A stretch of 64,000 nt of DNA from positions 3,286,001 through 3,350,000 of the forward strand of contig NZ_CP102332.1 of assembly GCF_024600715.1 (NCBI RefSeq), read 5' to 3'. How positions within the stretch are numbered: the stretch's first letter is position 1; each line of letters begins with the position of its first letter. Under the pieces are notes generated by a model, which worked only from the letters and a program-made list of their open reading frames with translations, searched no databases and had not been told where the DNA came from. Both the position numbers and the translations under genes were made by a program. Below, one piece after another: positions 51,341 to 61,370 of the stretch. This stretch comes from Streptomyces changanensis (lineage in GTDB: Bacteria > Actinomycetota > Actinomycetes > Streptomycetales > Streptomycetaceae).

Positions 51341-51868
51341 TCAGCGGGACTCGACGACCACGGACTCGATGACCACGTCCTCCACCGGACGGTCGGTGCG
51401 CGGGTTGGTCCGGAGGGCCGCGATGGCGTCCACGACCTTCTTGCCGGCCTCGCTGGTGACCTCGCCGAAGATGGTGTGCTTGCCGGTCAGCCAGGTCGTC
51501 GGCGCGACGGTGATGAAGAACTGCGAACCGTTGGTGCCCGGACCGGCGTTGGCCATGGCCAGCAGGTAGGGCTTGTTGAAGCCCAGGTCCGGGTGGAACT
51601 CGTCCTTGAACTCGTACCCCGGGCCACCCGTGCCGTTGCCCAGCGGGTCACCGCCCTGGATCATGAAACCGCTGATCACCCGGTGGAAGACCGTGCCGTT
51701 GTACAGCGGGTCGGTGGTCTTCTGACCCGTCGCCGGGTTCGTCCACTCGCGCTCACCCTTGGCGAGCTCGACGAAGTTCCGGACCGTGACCGGCGCGTGG
51801 TCCGGCAGGAGCCGGATCTCGATGTCGCCGTGGTTCGTCTTCAGGGTGGCGTACAGCTGCTCGGCCAC
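51341..51868 (-). CDS. Cyclophilin-type peptidyl-prolyl isomerase
   Basis: A 175-aa cytoplasmic cyclophilin: NHGDIEIRLLPDHAPVTVRNFVELAKG, the catalytic FHRVISGFMIQGGDPLGNGTGGPGYEF, and NAGPGTNGSQFFITVAPTTWLTGKHTIFGEV. The catalytic Arg and the Phe/Gln residues are all present. It accelerates proline isomerisation during folding. GTG 51868 has AAGGAAGG eight bases upstream. Monocistronic by spacing. Confidence 0.95.
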   Translation of the reverse strand: MAEQLYATLKTNHGDIEIRLLPDHAPVTVRNFVELAKGEREWTNPATGQKTTDPLYNGTVFHRVISGFMIQGGDPLGNGTGGPGYEFKDEFHPDLGFNKPYLLAMANAGPGTNGSQFFITVAPTTWLTGKHTIFGEVTSEAGKKVVDAIAALRTNPRTDRPVEDVVIESVVVESR

Positions 51869-52062
51869 GATGTGCCTTCCTTAGGTCTTCTCGTACGGTT
51901 CCGATCCTCGCATGGAAGCCGCGACGGCGGACAAAAGCGAGGAGGGCCACGCGACGATGCCCCGGATGCGCGCACCCACATGCCGAGCGCTGGGCCCGGA
52001 GGCATGATTTCGAAAAGGGCGGAAAGGTGAGATATCAACCCGCCACCCAGGAGGAGGATCCC

Positions 52063-52767
52063 GTGACCCGCATGGACAGCGTGCGCGCCGCCACCGACAC
52101 GGCGAAGGAGAGCGTGCTGCACGCCGCGGACGTCGTGGCGCCCTACGCCGGCGCGGCCAGGGAACAGGCCGCGCTCTACGCGCACGCAGCGCGCGTGAAG
52201 GTGGCGCCCAAGGTTTCCCGAGCCGCCCAGCAGGCCGCTTGTCAGGCCCGCGCGCAGTACGGCGCCTACGTCGCTCCGCACGTGCCGCCGAAGGTCGACG
52301 CCGCCGCGCAGCGCGCCGCGTACCGGACCCGGCTGGCGGCGCGTCAGGCCGCCGACTTCACCGTGCCGCGGGTGGAGAGCGCGGTGGCCGCCGCTGGACC
52401 GGTGGGCGCGGAGGCCGTGGCCCGTTCCACCGCCGCCCTCGCCGCGCTGCGCGGTCAGGTGACGGTGAAGGAGGTCAGGAAGCTGGTGCGCAAGCACGAG
52501 CGCCGCGCCAGGATGCGCCGCGTGGCCAAGGGAATGGCCGTGGCGGGCCTGGTCATCGGCGGTGCCGTGGCCGTGTGGAAGTGGTGGGACAACCAGGCCA
52601 ACCCGGACTGGCTGGTGGAACCGCCCACTGAGGTCCCCGAGCGTTCCCCGCTCGTGTCCGTCGACGGCAGCGGACCGGACGCGTCACTCGCCGAGGCGGA
52701 CGCGGGGAGCGGGTCGACGGAGGCCACCGGGCTGGAGACGAACGAGAACGGCGACGAGCGCCGCTGA
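52063..52767 (+). CDS. DUF5324-family protein
   Basis: A 234-aa protein with a long Ala-rich amphipathic helical region (residues 5-140, repeated VAPYAGAAREQAALYAHAARVKVAP type segments). A basic patch KEVRKLVRKHERRARMRRVAKG precedes one membrane helix (AVAGLVIGGAVAVWKWW), and an acidic Ser/Gly tail follows. It matches what is annotated as DUF5324 in Streptomyces (from memory); function unknown. GTG 52063 is chosen because GGAGGAGG is 5-12 bases upstream; ATG 52072 is close behind. It is convergent with the next gene across only 2 bases. Confidence 0.75.
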   Translation: MTRMDSVRAATDTAKESVLHAADVVAPYAGAAREQAALYAHAARVKVAPKVSRAAQQAACQARAQYGAYVAPHVPPKVDAAAQRAAYRTRLAARQAADFTVPRVESAVAAAGPVGAEAVARSTAALAALRGQVTVKEVRKLVRKHERRARMRRVAKGMAVAGLVIGGAVAVWKWWDNQANPDWLVEPPTEVPERSPLVSVDGSGPDASLAEADAGSGSTEATGLETNENGDERR

Positions 52768-52769
52768 CG

Positions 52770-53228
52770 TTACGGCGCCGCGGTGACGGCGGCCGCGGCG
52801 ACGGGCACGACGGCCTCCGCCCCCACGGGGGCGGAGGCCGTTCCCGCGTGGGCGGGGGCCGTCCGCACACGAGCGGAGGCCACGTCCCCGGCAGGGGCGG
52901 CGGCCGTGTCCCCGGCACGGGCGGCGCGCATGCGGCGCACGGCGGGCGAGGAGCCGTGCGCCTCGGCGCGGATCCGCTGCTTGATGGTCGGCGGCAGCGC
53001 CCGCTCCCCCGCCGCCGCCCGCCCGGGCACGGGACTCGGCACCGGACCCGCGGTGGGCGCGGCCGACCGCTGTCCCGGCAGGGCCACCGCGGCGGAGGCC
53101 GGGCCGGCGGCGGGCGGGCGGCCGGAAACCGGCCCGGCGGTGGGCGCGGAGCGCCTCAGGGAGGCGAGGACACCGCAGAAGAAGGAGACGATTGCGGTCC
53201 AGAACTGCTGGATCCTGACGGCGGCCAT
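52770..53228 (-). CDS. Small conserved Ala/Pro-rich protein
   Basis: A 152-aa protein I cannot assign functionally. It starts MAAVRIQQFWTAIVSFFCGVLASL, a hydrophobic amphipathic N-terminus, followed by low-complexity Ala/Pro/Gly/Val sequence with the only charged motif TIKQRIRAEAHGSSPAVRRMRAARAGD (near residue 80-107). It may correspond to the Streptomyces DUF6344 group (low confidence). The start at 53228 agrees with a TTGCGT-17-TATGCA promoter just upstream. The 3' end carries a long hairpin, so part of its C-terminal composition may be driven by that structure. Confidence 0.6.
   Translation of the reverse strand: MAAVRIQQFWTAIVSFFCGVLASLRRSAPTAGPVSGRPPAAGPASAAVALPGQRSAAPTAGPVPSPVPGRAAAGERALPPTIKQRIRAEAHGSSPAVRRMRAARAGDTAAAPAGDVASARVRTAPAHAGTASAPVGAEAVVPVAAAAVTAAP
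52811..52840 (+). terminator. Hairpin within the minus-strand gene, likely terminator of DUF5324
   Basis: CGGCCTCCGCCCCC (52811-52824) pairs perfectly with GGGGGCGGAGGCCG (52827-52840). It begins 44 bases after the stop of the plus-strand gene and is wholly inside the coding region of the convergent gene. Confidence 0.6.
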
Positions 53229-53265
53229 GGCCCCTCGCTTTCCCACACATCCCGATTGGGCGATC

Positions 53266-53294
53266 TGCATACCTTTCTCATGATGTGTACGCAA
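53266..53294 (-). promoter_or_regulatory. Promoter of the gene at 52770-53228
   Basis: On the minus strand TTGCGT (53294-53289) and TATGCA (53271-53266) are separated by 17 bases. Transcription would begin about 53259, which excludes the in-frame ATG at 53270-53268 as a start. The rest of the gap 53229-53632 is GC-rich with no supported gene. Confidence 0.5.
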
Positions 53295-53583
53295 CTCGGG
53301 ATCCGGGGGAGCGACGCCGCTGTCGCGCAGATCTTCCGATGAACACCACCCGTCCGGAGCAGCACCGGGTGGCACGCGCGCGCGGAGCACGGTAGAGGAC
53401 CTCCCCGATGTCCTGCCTGAGCCCGTCCCGAGCCCGCCCGGCCCCGCGCCCGGCCCCGGCCCCCGGTCTCGTCCCGGCCTCTCCGGCCTCCGCCCCCCGG
53501 GCATCGCCGCCCGGCCCCGCCCCGGCCCCGCCCCGGCCTCCGGGCGCCGTAGGACGCCCTCTGCCGTGCGCGGAAGACGCGAA

Positions 53584-53625
53584 AAGACCCCTCCCACCGC
53601 GGTGTCCGCAGGTGGGAGGGGTCTT
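53584..53625 (-). terminator. Terminator after tRNA-Ala
   Basis: A perfect 15-bp stem (53584-53598 with 53611-53625) with a 12-base loop, ending in TTTTC on the minus strand. It lies 8 bases beyond the tRNA 3' end. Confidence 0.85.
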
Positions 53626-53632
53626 CCGGAAG

Positions 53633-53705
53633 TGGAGCCTAGGGGAGTCGAACCCCTGACATCTGCCATGCAAAGACAGCGCTCTACCAACTGAGCTAAG
53701 GCCCC
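53633..53705 (-). tRNA. tRNA-Ala (anticodon TGC)
   Basis: A 73-base tRNA. Acceptor GGGGCCT/AGGCTCC (one G-U), D-arm GCTCAGTTGGTAGAGC, anticodon stem CTGTC/GGCAG enclosing TTTGCAT, so anticodon TGC. The T-arm is CAGGGGTTCGACTCCCCT. The CCA end is not encoded. A candidate -10 TACTCT lies at 53742-53737 on the same strand. Confidence 0.93.
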
Positions 53706-53854
53706 GGGGACCGCCCGGTCGCGGCGGTCGCAGACCAGAGTACCGGGTGACCGGGGGTGTCCCGCAAAAGCATTGGGGCTCCCCGTGGAACACCACTCTC
53801 CGTAAGATGCTCCGCGAGGTTCGCAGCAGCGAACCGGAGCGATGGGGAGACGCC

Positions 53855-54403
53855 ATGGATGCCGCACAGCAGGAATCGACCGCCAGAGCCAGAGAGCTCC
53901 AGCGCAGTTGGTACGGGGAGCCGTTGGGGGCGCTCTTCCGTCGGCTCATCGACGACCTCGGGCTGAACCAGGCCCGGCTCGCCGCCGTCCTGGGTCTTTC
54001 CGCCCCGATGCTGTCGCAGCTGATGAGCGGCCAGCGCGCAAAGATCGGCAACCCGGCCGTCGTCCAGCGCGTCCAGGCGCTCCAGGAGCTCGCGAGCCAG
54101 GTCGCCGACGGCAGCGTCAGCGCGGTCGAGGCGACCGACCGGATGGAGGAGATCAAGAAGGCGCAGGGCGGCTCCGTCCTGACCGCCTCCAGCCAGGCGC
54201 CGACCAGCTCGGGCGCGCCGACGGTCCGCCGTGTCGTCCGTGAGATCCAGTCGCTGCTGCGCTCCGTCGCCGCGGCCGGGGACATCATCGACGCCGCGGA
54301 CTCGCTCGCCCCCACCCACCCGGAGCTGGCAGAGTTCCTCCGGGTGTACGGCGCCGGGCGCACCGCGGACGCGGTCGCGCACTACGAGGCCCACCAGAGC
54401 TGA
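53855..54403 (+). CDS. HTH DNA-binding protein upstream of a Ser/Thr kinase
   Basis: A 182-aa protein. An XRE/Cro-like helix-turn-helix lies at residues 32-70 (LIDDLGLNQARLAAVLGLSAPMLSQLMSGQRAKIGNP). A helical middle follows (VVQRVQALQELASQVADGSVSAVEATDRMEEIKK), then a helical C-terminus ending LAEFLRVYGAGRTADAVAHYEAHQS. ATG 53855 is preceded by GGGGAGA. The kinase gene begins 87 bases later in the same direction, so the HTH protein may be its substrate or regulator (inference). Target promoter unknown. Confidence 0.82.
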   Translation: MDAAQQESTARARELQRSWYGEPLGALFRRLIDDLGLNQARLAAVLGLSAPMLSQLMSGQRAKIGNPAVVQRVQALQELASQVADGSVSAVEATDRMEEIKKAQGGSVLTASSQAPTSSGAPTVRRVVREIQSLLRSVAAAGDIIDAADSLAPTHPELAEFLRVYGAGRTADAVAHYEAHQS

Positions 54404-54490
54404 CGACGGCGGCGGACAGCGGGCGCCAGCGGGCGCATCGGACGGCATCGGACGGCATCGGCATCGGCGGAACGGGGGCGGCACGGCGCG

Positions 54491-55813
54491 ATGGGTGAGG
54501 TCTTCGCGGGGCGGTACGAGCTGGTCGACCCGATCGGGCGCGGGGGCGTGGGCGCCGTGTGGCGGGCCTGGGACCAGCGCCGCCGCCGGTACGTGGCGGC
54601 GAAGGTGCTCCAGCAGAGCGACGCGCACACCCTGTTGCGCTTCGTGCGGGAGCAGGCCGTGCGCATCGACCACCCGCACGTCCTCGCCCCGGCGAGCTGG
54701 GCCGCCGACGACGACAAGGTCCTGTTCACCATGGACCTGGTCGGCGGCGGTTCGCTGGCGCACGTCATCGGGGACTACGGGCCGCTGCCGCCGCGGTTCG
54801 TCTGCCTCCTGCTCGACCAGCTGCTGTCCGGACTGGCCGCGGTGCACGCGGAGGGGGTCGTGCACCGCGACATCAAGCCGGCGAACGTCCTGCTGGAGGC
54901 GACCGGGAGGGGGCGGCCGCACCTGCGGCTGTCCGACTTCGGCATCTCGATGCGCAAGGGCGAGCCGCGCCTCACCGAGACCCACTACGTCGTCGGGACG
55001 CCCGGCTACTTCGCGCCCGAGCAACTGACCGGCGCGGAACCGGACTTCCCGGCCGACCTCTTCGCGGTCGGCCTGGTCGCCCTGTACCTGCTGCAGGGCC
55101 GTAAACCCGACTCACAGGCGCTCGTGGAGCACTTCAGGGCGCACGGGACGCCGTGCGCGCCCCAGGGCGTCCCCGAGCCGCTGTGGCAGGTCCTCGCGGG
55201 GTTGCTCCAGCCCGACCCGGAGGCCCGGTTCCGTACGGCGACGGGCGCGCGGAAGGCCTTGGCGGCGGCGGTCGAGCTGCTGCCGGACCCGACGGGCGAG
55301 GAGGAGCCCGTCGAGGTCTTCGACCAGGTGGGCCCGCTGCCGCCCGGGTACGGCCCGGACGGACCCGTCGCCGCACCGCCGCCCGGGTACGGCCCGTGGT
55401 CGCCGCCCCCGTCGCCCGCGCCCGCGCCGGCACCGCCGGCGGGAGCGGCGTCCGGGACGAGCGGTTTCCACCTGGCGCCGCCGCCCGCGCGCCCCGCCCC
55501 GGCGGCGTCCCCGCCCCCGGCCGCCGCCCCGTCGGCCTCGCCGGCCCCGTCGACCCCGCCGGCCCCGTCGGCGTTCCCGGTCGCGGGGCCCGCCGCCCCG
55601 GTACAGCCGTACGGGTCGTACGCGCCGTACGCACCACACCCCACGGCGCCGTACACGGCACCGACGGCTCCCGCCCCCACCGCCGGACCGGCCGCGGTCC
55701 CGGCACCCGCTCCGCGCGGGCGCCCCGGGCCGCCCCGGGCGGTGGCCGTCCCCGTCGTCCTGCTGGCCCTGGTCTGTTACGCCGTCGGGTTCTGGGCGCT
55801 GACCCGCATCTGA
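54491..55813 (+). CDS. Tail-anchored Ser/Thr protein kinase
   Basis: A 440-aa Hanks-type kinase. Motifs are IGRGGVGAVWRAWD, YVAAKVL (VAAK in place of the usual VAVK), HRDIKPANV, LSDFGISM and VGTPGYFAPEQ (domain about residues 8-265). A long Pro/Ala/Tyr/Gly-rich region of about 150 residues precedes a C-terminal membrane helix VAVPVVLLALVCYAVGFWALTRI with essentially nothing outside. Unlike the other three kinases here it has no extracellular sensor, so its input must be cytoplasmic or within the membrane. ATG 54491 has a poor ribosome site. The stop is 1 base from the convergent gene's stop. Confidence 0.9.
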   Translation: MGEVFAGRYELVDPIGRGGVGAVWRAWDQRRRRYVAAKVLQQSDAHTLLRFVREQAVRIDHPHVLAPASWAADDDKVLFTMDLVGGGSLAHVIGDYGPLPPRFVCLLLDQLLSGLAAVHAEGVVHRDIKPANVLLEATGRGRPHLRLSDFGISMRKGEPRLTETHYVVGTPGYFAPEQLTGAEPDFPADLFAVGLVALYLLQGRKPDSQALVEHFRAHGTPCAPQGVPEPLWQVLAGLLQPDPEARFRTATGARKALAAAVELLPDPTGEEEPVEVFDQVGPLPPGYGPDGPVAAPPPGYGPWSPPPSPAPAPAPPAGAASGTSGFHLAPPPARPAPAASPPPAAAPSASPAPSTPPAPSAFPVAGPAAPVQPYGSYAPYAPHPTAPYTAPTAPAPTAGPAAVPAPAPRGRPGPPRAVAVPVVLLALVCYAVGFWALTRI

Positions 55814-55814
55814 G

Positions 55815-57269
55815 TCACCATCCACCGCCCTGCGGCGGCCCGTACCCCGGCGCCCCACCGGCCCCCGGCGCACCACCGGCCCCGGCGCCCGTTCCCCCTC
55901 CCGGCCCCGCCCCCGCGCGTCGCCGCGCCAGGAGCGTCCAGGCGCCGAGCCCGCCGAGCAGCAGCGTGCCGGCTCCGATGCCGCCCGCCGCGACGAGGCG
56001 CATGGCGCCGCCGCCCCCCGGCTCCGTACCACTGGCGCCGTCGACCGCCGCGCGCCGGTCGCCGTCCGTCACGGCGAAGATCCCGGCGGGCCCGGCGTAC
56101 GGGGGCGCCGCCGCGGCGTCGTGCTCCACGTTCACCCGCAGCGTCAGCCCGTACGGCTTCTTCCCGAAGACCTGCGCCACCTTGGGGTTGAGGCTGACGC
56201 GCAGGTAGTACCACCCGGCGAAGCGCATCCCGTTGGTCTCGGTGTCGGAGGCGAACCGGTTCGCGTAGGCCACCGGGGGCAGCGGGTCGAGGGTCGCCGA
56301 CTTCTGCTTGCCGTCGTAGGCCAGGGAGTCGGCGCTGTCGACGAGGCCGAGCGCGGGGTTGTACAGCGAGACGGGGAGCGCCCCGGACACGAAGCCGCCA
56401 CCGGCCGAACTGCCGAGGTCGGCGCTGACGAAGAGCTGCTGGCCCCAGTCGACGGGGATCCGGTAGAAACGGCTCTCGCCGGGCTCGATGCGGTCGGTCC
56501 ACTCGCCCTCGGTGAGCCCGGGCGCGTCGGCGAACCCGGTACCCCCGGCCCGCTCGCGGGGGCCGCCGGCGGGCGGTGCCGGCGAGGCGCTCGGCCAGCC
56601 CTCCGGCGCCTCGGTCGGACCGGACGACGAGAGCGTCGGCTCCAGCACGTGCCGCAGCTCCAGACCCCAGGGCTCGGCCGACGAGGCGTCCTGCCCGTCG
56701 CGCTCCACGACGACGTAGTACGACCCGGCCTCCCGGCACCGCGACCGGTCGGCTTCGAGGGTGCGGTGCGCGTACGCGGCGAGCGGCCGGGCGAAGTCGG
56801 CGGACCCGAACTGCGTGGTGGTGCCGGAGCAGTCGGAGCCGTCGCGGTCCTGCAAGGACACCGAGAGCTGGTCCCGGTAGGACAGTTCGGCACCCCGCGG
56901 CGGTACGGCGACGGCGGAGACGTACGCGTGGTGGGCGTCGTCCAGGTCGACCCGGTAGATCAGTTTCCCGTCGCGCCGGATGACGTCCTGGTACACGGCG
57001 CCGGCGGCGAGCCGCGGCGCGTCGCTCGTGGTGGAGGCGCCGCTGACGGGCCGGGCCTCCGCGGCGAAACCGTACGCGGCGGGTTCGCCGGCCGCCCGCG
57101 CCGGCCCCGCCCCGGCGCCCGCGGCGAGCAGCGATCCCCCGGCCAGTACGGCGGCCACCGCCGTCCGCGCCCCGGCGCCCGTCGCGGGCCGGCCGCTCCC
57201 CCGCGCCCTGCCGGCCGATCCCGTACGCCCGCCGGCCGCCCCACTCCCGCTCCGGTCCCGCCTCTTCAC
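55815..57269 (-). CDS. Secreted, C-terminally membrane-anchored protein of unknown function
   Basis: A 484-aa protein. N-terminal signal peptide (about residues 30-60, ending PARAAGEPAAYG), a large external region (60-415), then a helix (LVAAGGIGAGTLLLGGLGAWTLLA) and a Gly/Pro-rich cytoplasmic tail. The external part seems to contain two similar beta-rich modules, around YQDVIRRDGKLIYRVDLDDAHHAYVSAVAVP and GEWTDRIEPGESRFYRIPVDWGQQLFVSADL, each followed by WxYLR/YYVVV-like strands, reminiscent of pre-peptidase C-terminal domains. GTG 57269 has GAGGGGAAG upstream. It is convergent with, and 1 base from, the tail-anchored kinase, and could be functionally tied to it (inference). Confidence 0.75.
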   Translation of the reverse strand: MKRRDRSGSGAAGGRTGSAGRARGSGRPATGAGARTAVAAVLAGGSLLAAGAGAGPARAAGEPAAYGFAAEARPVSGASTTSDAPRLAAGAVYQDVIRRDGKLIYRVDLDDAHHAYVSAVAVPPRGAELSYRDQLSVSLQDRDGSDCSGTTTQFGSADFARPLAAYAHRTLEADRSRCREAGSYYVVVERDGQDASSAEPWGLELRHVLEPTLSSSGPTEAPEGWPSASPAPPAGGPRERAGGTGFADAPGLTEGEWTDRIEPGESRFYRIPVDWGQQLFVSADLGSSAGGGFVSGALPVSLYNPALGLVDSADSLAYDGKQKSATLDPLPPVAYANRFASDTETNGMRFAGWYYLRVSLNPKVAQVFGKKPYGLTLRVNVEHDAAAAPPYAGPAGIFAVTDGDRRAAVDGASGTEPGGGGAMRLVAAGGIGAGTLLLGGLGAWTLLARRRAGAGPGGGTGAGAGGAPGAGGAPGYGPPQGGGW

Positions 57270-57398
57270 GCGCTTCCCCTCGTCGTCACCACGGCCGCAC
57301 CATCCTGCCCCGCCGGTCCCGGCGCTGTCTGCGACGGAACCCGGTGATCCGCGGCCCACCGGCACCCCCCACTCCCTCCGGCGTACTTCGCGCTCGCA

Positions 57399-57418
57399 AC
57401 GAAAGACTTCGCTTTCGT
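57399..57418. promoter_or_regulatory. Inverted repeat upstream of the secreted protein
   Basis: ACGAAAG (57399-57405) and CTTTCGT (57412-57418) form a 7-bp dyad with an ACTTCG centre. It lies 130 bases upstream of the secreted protein's start. It could be an operator or a small hairpin; nothing else is recognised in 57270-57508. Confidence 0.35.
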
Positions 57419-57508
57419 GAAGGGGCAGGTCGGTGCGGCGGAAGGAAGGAGCCGGGGCGAGACGAGGAACGGACCGGGGATACGGAGAAGGGGCGGCCAC
57501 GACGACGA

Positions 57509-57540
57509 GGGCCCCGGTCGCTTCCCAGCGACCGGGGCCC
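57509..57540 (-). terminator. Terminator after the DLW-39 gene
   Basis: GGGCCCCGGTCGCT (57509-57522) pairs perfectly with AGCGACCGGGGCCC (57527-57540) over a TCCC loop, 21 bases beyond the small gene's stop on the minus strand. Confidence 0.8.
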
Positions 57541-57561
57541 CTCACGAACAGTCGACGCCTC

Positions 57562-57690
57562 TCACGAACCCGCGGGCACGGAGTCGGTCGCCTCCGTCCA
57601 CAGATCCTGCTCGGCGCGATCCGCCTGGATCTGGCGGTACACGAGGAGCCCGCCGATGGCGGCCAGTGCGACCAGGAGGAGCTTCTTCAC
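57562..57690 (-). CDS. 42-aa DLW-39-family membrane protein
   Basis: A very short gene: MKKLLLVALAAIGGLLVYRQ, then a charged part IQADRAEQDLWTEATDS and the end VPAGS. One N-terminal membrane helix, with a conserved DLW motif in the charged part. It matches small actinobacterial proteins annotated DLW-39 (from memory). GTG 57690 has GAGG 8 bases upstream; a good -10 (TATAGT) and a strong terminator frame it, so it is a complete transcription unit between tRNA-Ile and the secreted protein gene. Function unknown. Confidence 0.75.
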   Translation of the reverse strand: MKKLLLVALAAIGGLLVYRQIQADRAEQDLWTEATDSVPAGS

Positions 57691-57737
57691 CGCGCGACCT
57701 CGTCTTTCGTTGACGTAGGGAGTCCTTATGGCGCCCG

Positions 57738-57766
57738 ACTATACACACCGACCGATATCAATCGGT
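57738..57766 (-). promoter_or_regulatory. Promoter and dyad for the DLW-39 gene
   Basis: TATAGT (57743-57738 on the minus strand) is a near-consensus -10. Seventeen bases upstream, where the -35 should be, lies the dyad ACCGAT-ATCA-ATCGGT (57751-57766). No TTGACA-like hexamer is present, so an activator or a repressor may act on this dyad. Confidence 0.45.
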
Positions 57767-57840
57767 GACCTGTCTCCGGACGACAGTACGACACCGTCCC
57801 GACGCCGCGCACGTCTGGACGCCGCGACCACCCGGAACGC

Positions 57841-57876
57841 CGAGAAGGCGCCCCCCGTCTGGGGGACGCCTTCTCG
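57841..57876 (-). terminator. Terminator after tRNA-Ile
   Basis: CGAGAAGGCG (57841-57850) pairs with CGCCTTCTCG (57867-57876), with CCCCC/GGGGG extending the inner stem. It is 6 bases beyond the tRNA 3' end on the minus strand. Confidence 0.75.
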
Positions 57877-57882
57877 TCACTG

Positions 57883-57956
57883 TGGGGCTAACAGGATTTG
57901 AACCTGTGGCCTCATCCTTATCAGGGATGCGCTCTAACCAACTGAGCTATAGCCCC
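57883..57956 (-). tRNA. tRNA-Ile (anticodon GAT)
   Basis: A 74-base tRNA. Acceptor GGGGCTA/TAGCCCC, D-arm GCTCAGTTGGTTAGAGC, anticodon stem CATCC/GGATG enclosing CTGATAA (anticodon GAT), T-arm CAGGTTCAAATCCTG. CCA is not encoded. It is near gyrA, a common location in actinobacteria. Confidence 0.94.
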
Positions 57957-57980
57957 TCCGCGCTGCGCGCTGACCTCTGA

Positions 57981-58009
57981 AGATTAGCGCACAGGACGGC
58001 TCCCGCCAA
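57981..58009 (-). promoter_or_regulatory. tRNA-Ile promoter
   Basis: On the minus strand TTGGCG (58009-58004) and TAATCT (57986-57981) are separated by exactly 17 bases. The -10 region with flanks (GCTAATCTTCAG) is identical to that before tRNA-Leu. The promoter starts 5 bases after the DUF3566 stop. Confidence 0.65.
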
Positions 58010-58014
58010 AATCG

Positions 58015-58674
58015 CTACTCGTCCTCGGCGAGCGTCAGCTCCACGCCGCCCACGAAACCGGCGGCGAGGTTGTAGATGAACGCGCCGAGCGTGGCCAGCG
58101 CCGTGGCGAGCACCACGTCGATGACCGCGATCACGGAGGTGAAGAGCAGCATGCGCGGCAGCGACAGGAACGCCTGGAGGTCGAACCCGTTGCTCGCCGT
58201 GGACCCGGTGGCGTCACTGATCGTGGCGCCGACCGTGGAGAAGACGCCCATGGCGTCCATGACCATCCACAGCACCGCCGCCGCGACCACCGTGCAGATG
58301 CCCAGGGCGATGGAGAGCAGGAAGCTCACCTTCATCACCGACCACGGGTCCGCCTTGGCGACCCGCAGCCGCGCCTTGCGCGTGCGCGGCGTGGTCTTGG
58401 CCCCCGTACGGGGGCGGCGGACCGTGGCGGAGCCGTGGGCGTCCTCCTGGCCGTCCGCCCCGTACGCCTGCGGCGGGTGGTACGGCTGGGCCTTCTGCTT
58501 GCCGGTGGACGGCCGTCCACCGGGCAGCGGCCCGTCCTCTTGTGTGTCGTAAGGGGGCTTCGCCCCCCGGGTGTCCGTCACCGCTACCCCCTGGGAGTCC
58601 GTGGCTGGGCCACGGGCACCGTTCGCTCTCTTGGCGGCCGAGCCGGCCGAACCGGCGCCCGTGGCTCCGCTCAC
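58015..58674 (-). CDS. DUF3566-family membrane protein
   Basis: A 219-aa protein. A disordered N-terminus (about 100 residues, Gly/Pro/Lys-rich) is followed by the DUF3566 domain, two membrane helices: KVSFLLSIALGICTVVAAAVLWMVMDAMGVF and PRMLLFTSVIAVIDVVLATALATLGAFIYNLAAGFVGGVELTLAEDE. Actinobacterial members are encoded after gyrA, and one mycobacterial member (CwsA-region or gyrA-linked) is of uncertain role. GTG 58674 lies 3 bases after the gyrA stop, with GAGGAG in the gyrA end, so it is co-transcribed. Confidence 0.88.
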   Translation of the reverse strand: MSGATGAGSAGSAAKRANGARGPATDSQGVAVTDTRGAKPPYDTQEDGPLPGGRPSTGKQKAQPYHPPQAYGADGQEDAHGSATVRRPRTGAKTTPRTRKARLRVAKADPWSVMKVSFLLSIALGICTVVAAAVLWMVMDAMGVFSTVGATISDATGSTASNGFDLQAFLSLPRMLLFTSVIAVIDVVLATALATLGAFIYNLAAGFVGGVELTLAEDE

Positions 58675-58677
58675 GCT

Positions 58678-61329
<2,652 letters not shown>

Positions 61330-61370
61330 TGCTGGTCTTCAGTCCTTTCGTACGGTCAGCTGAGACCGAC

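Noticed and set aside
53229..53270. ATG at 53270 as an earlier start for the gene at 52770-53228
   Set aside because: It overlaps the proposed -10 hexamer, so it would precede the transcription start.
57594..57602. CCGTCCACA as a DnaA box
   Set aside because: It fits only the relaxed consensus and lies in the coding region of the DLW-39 gene, where it encodes the conserved Leu-Trp-Thr.
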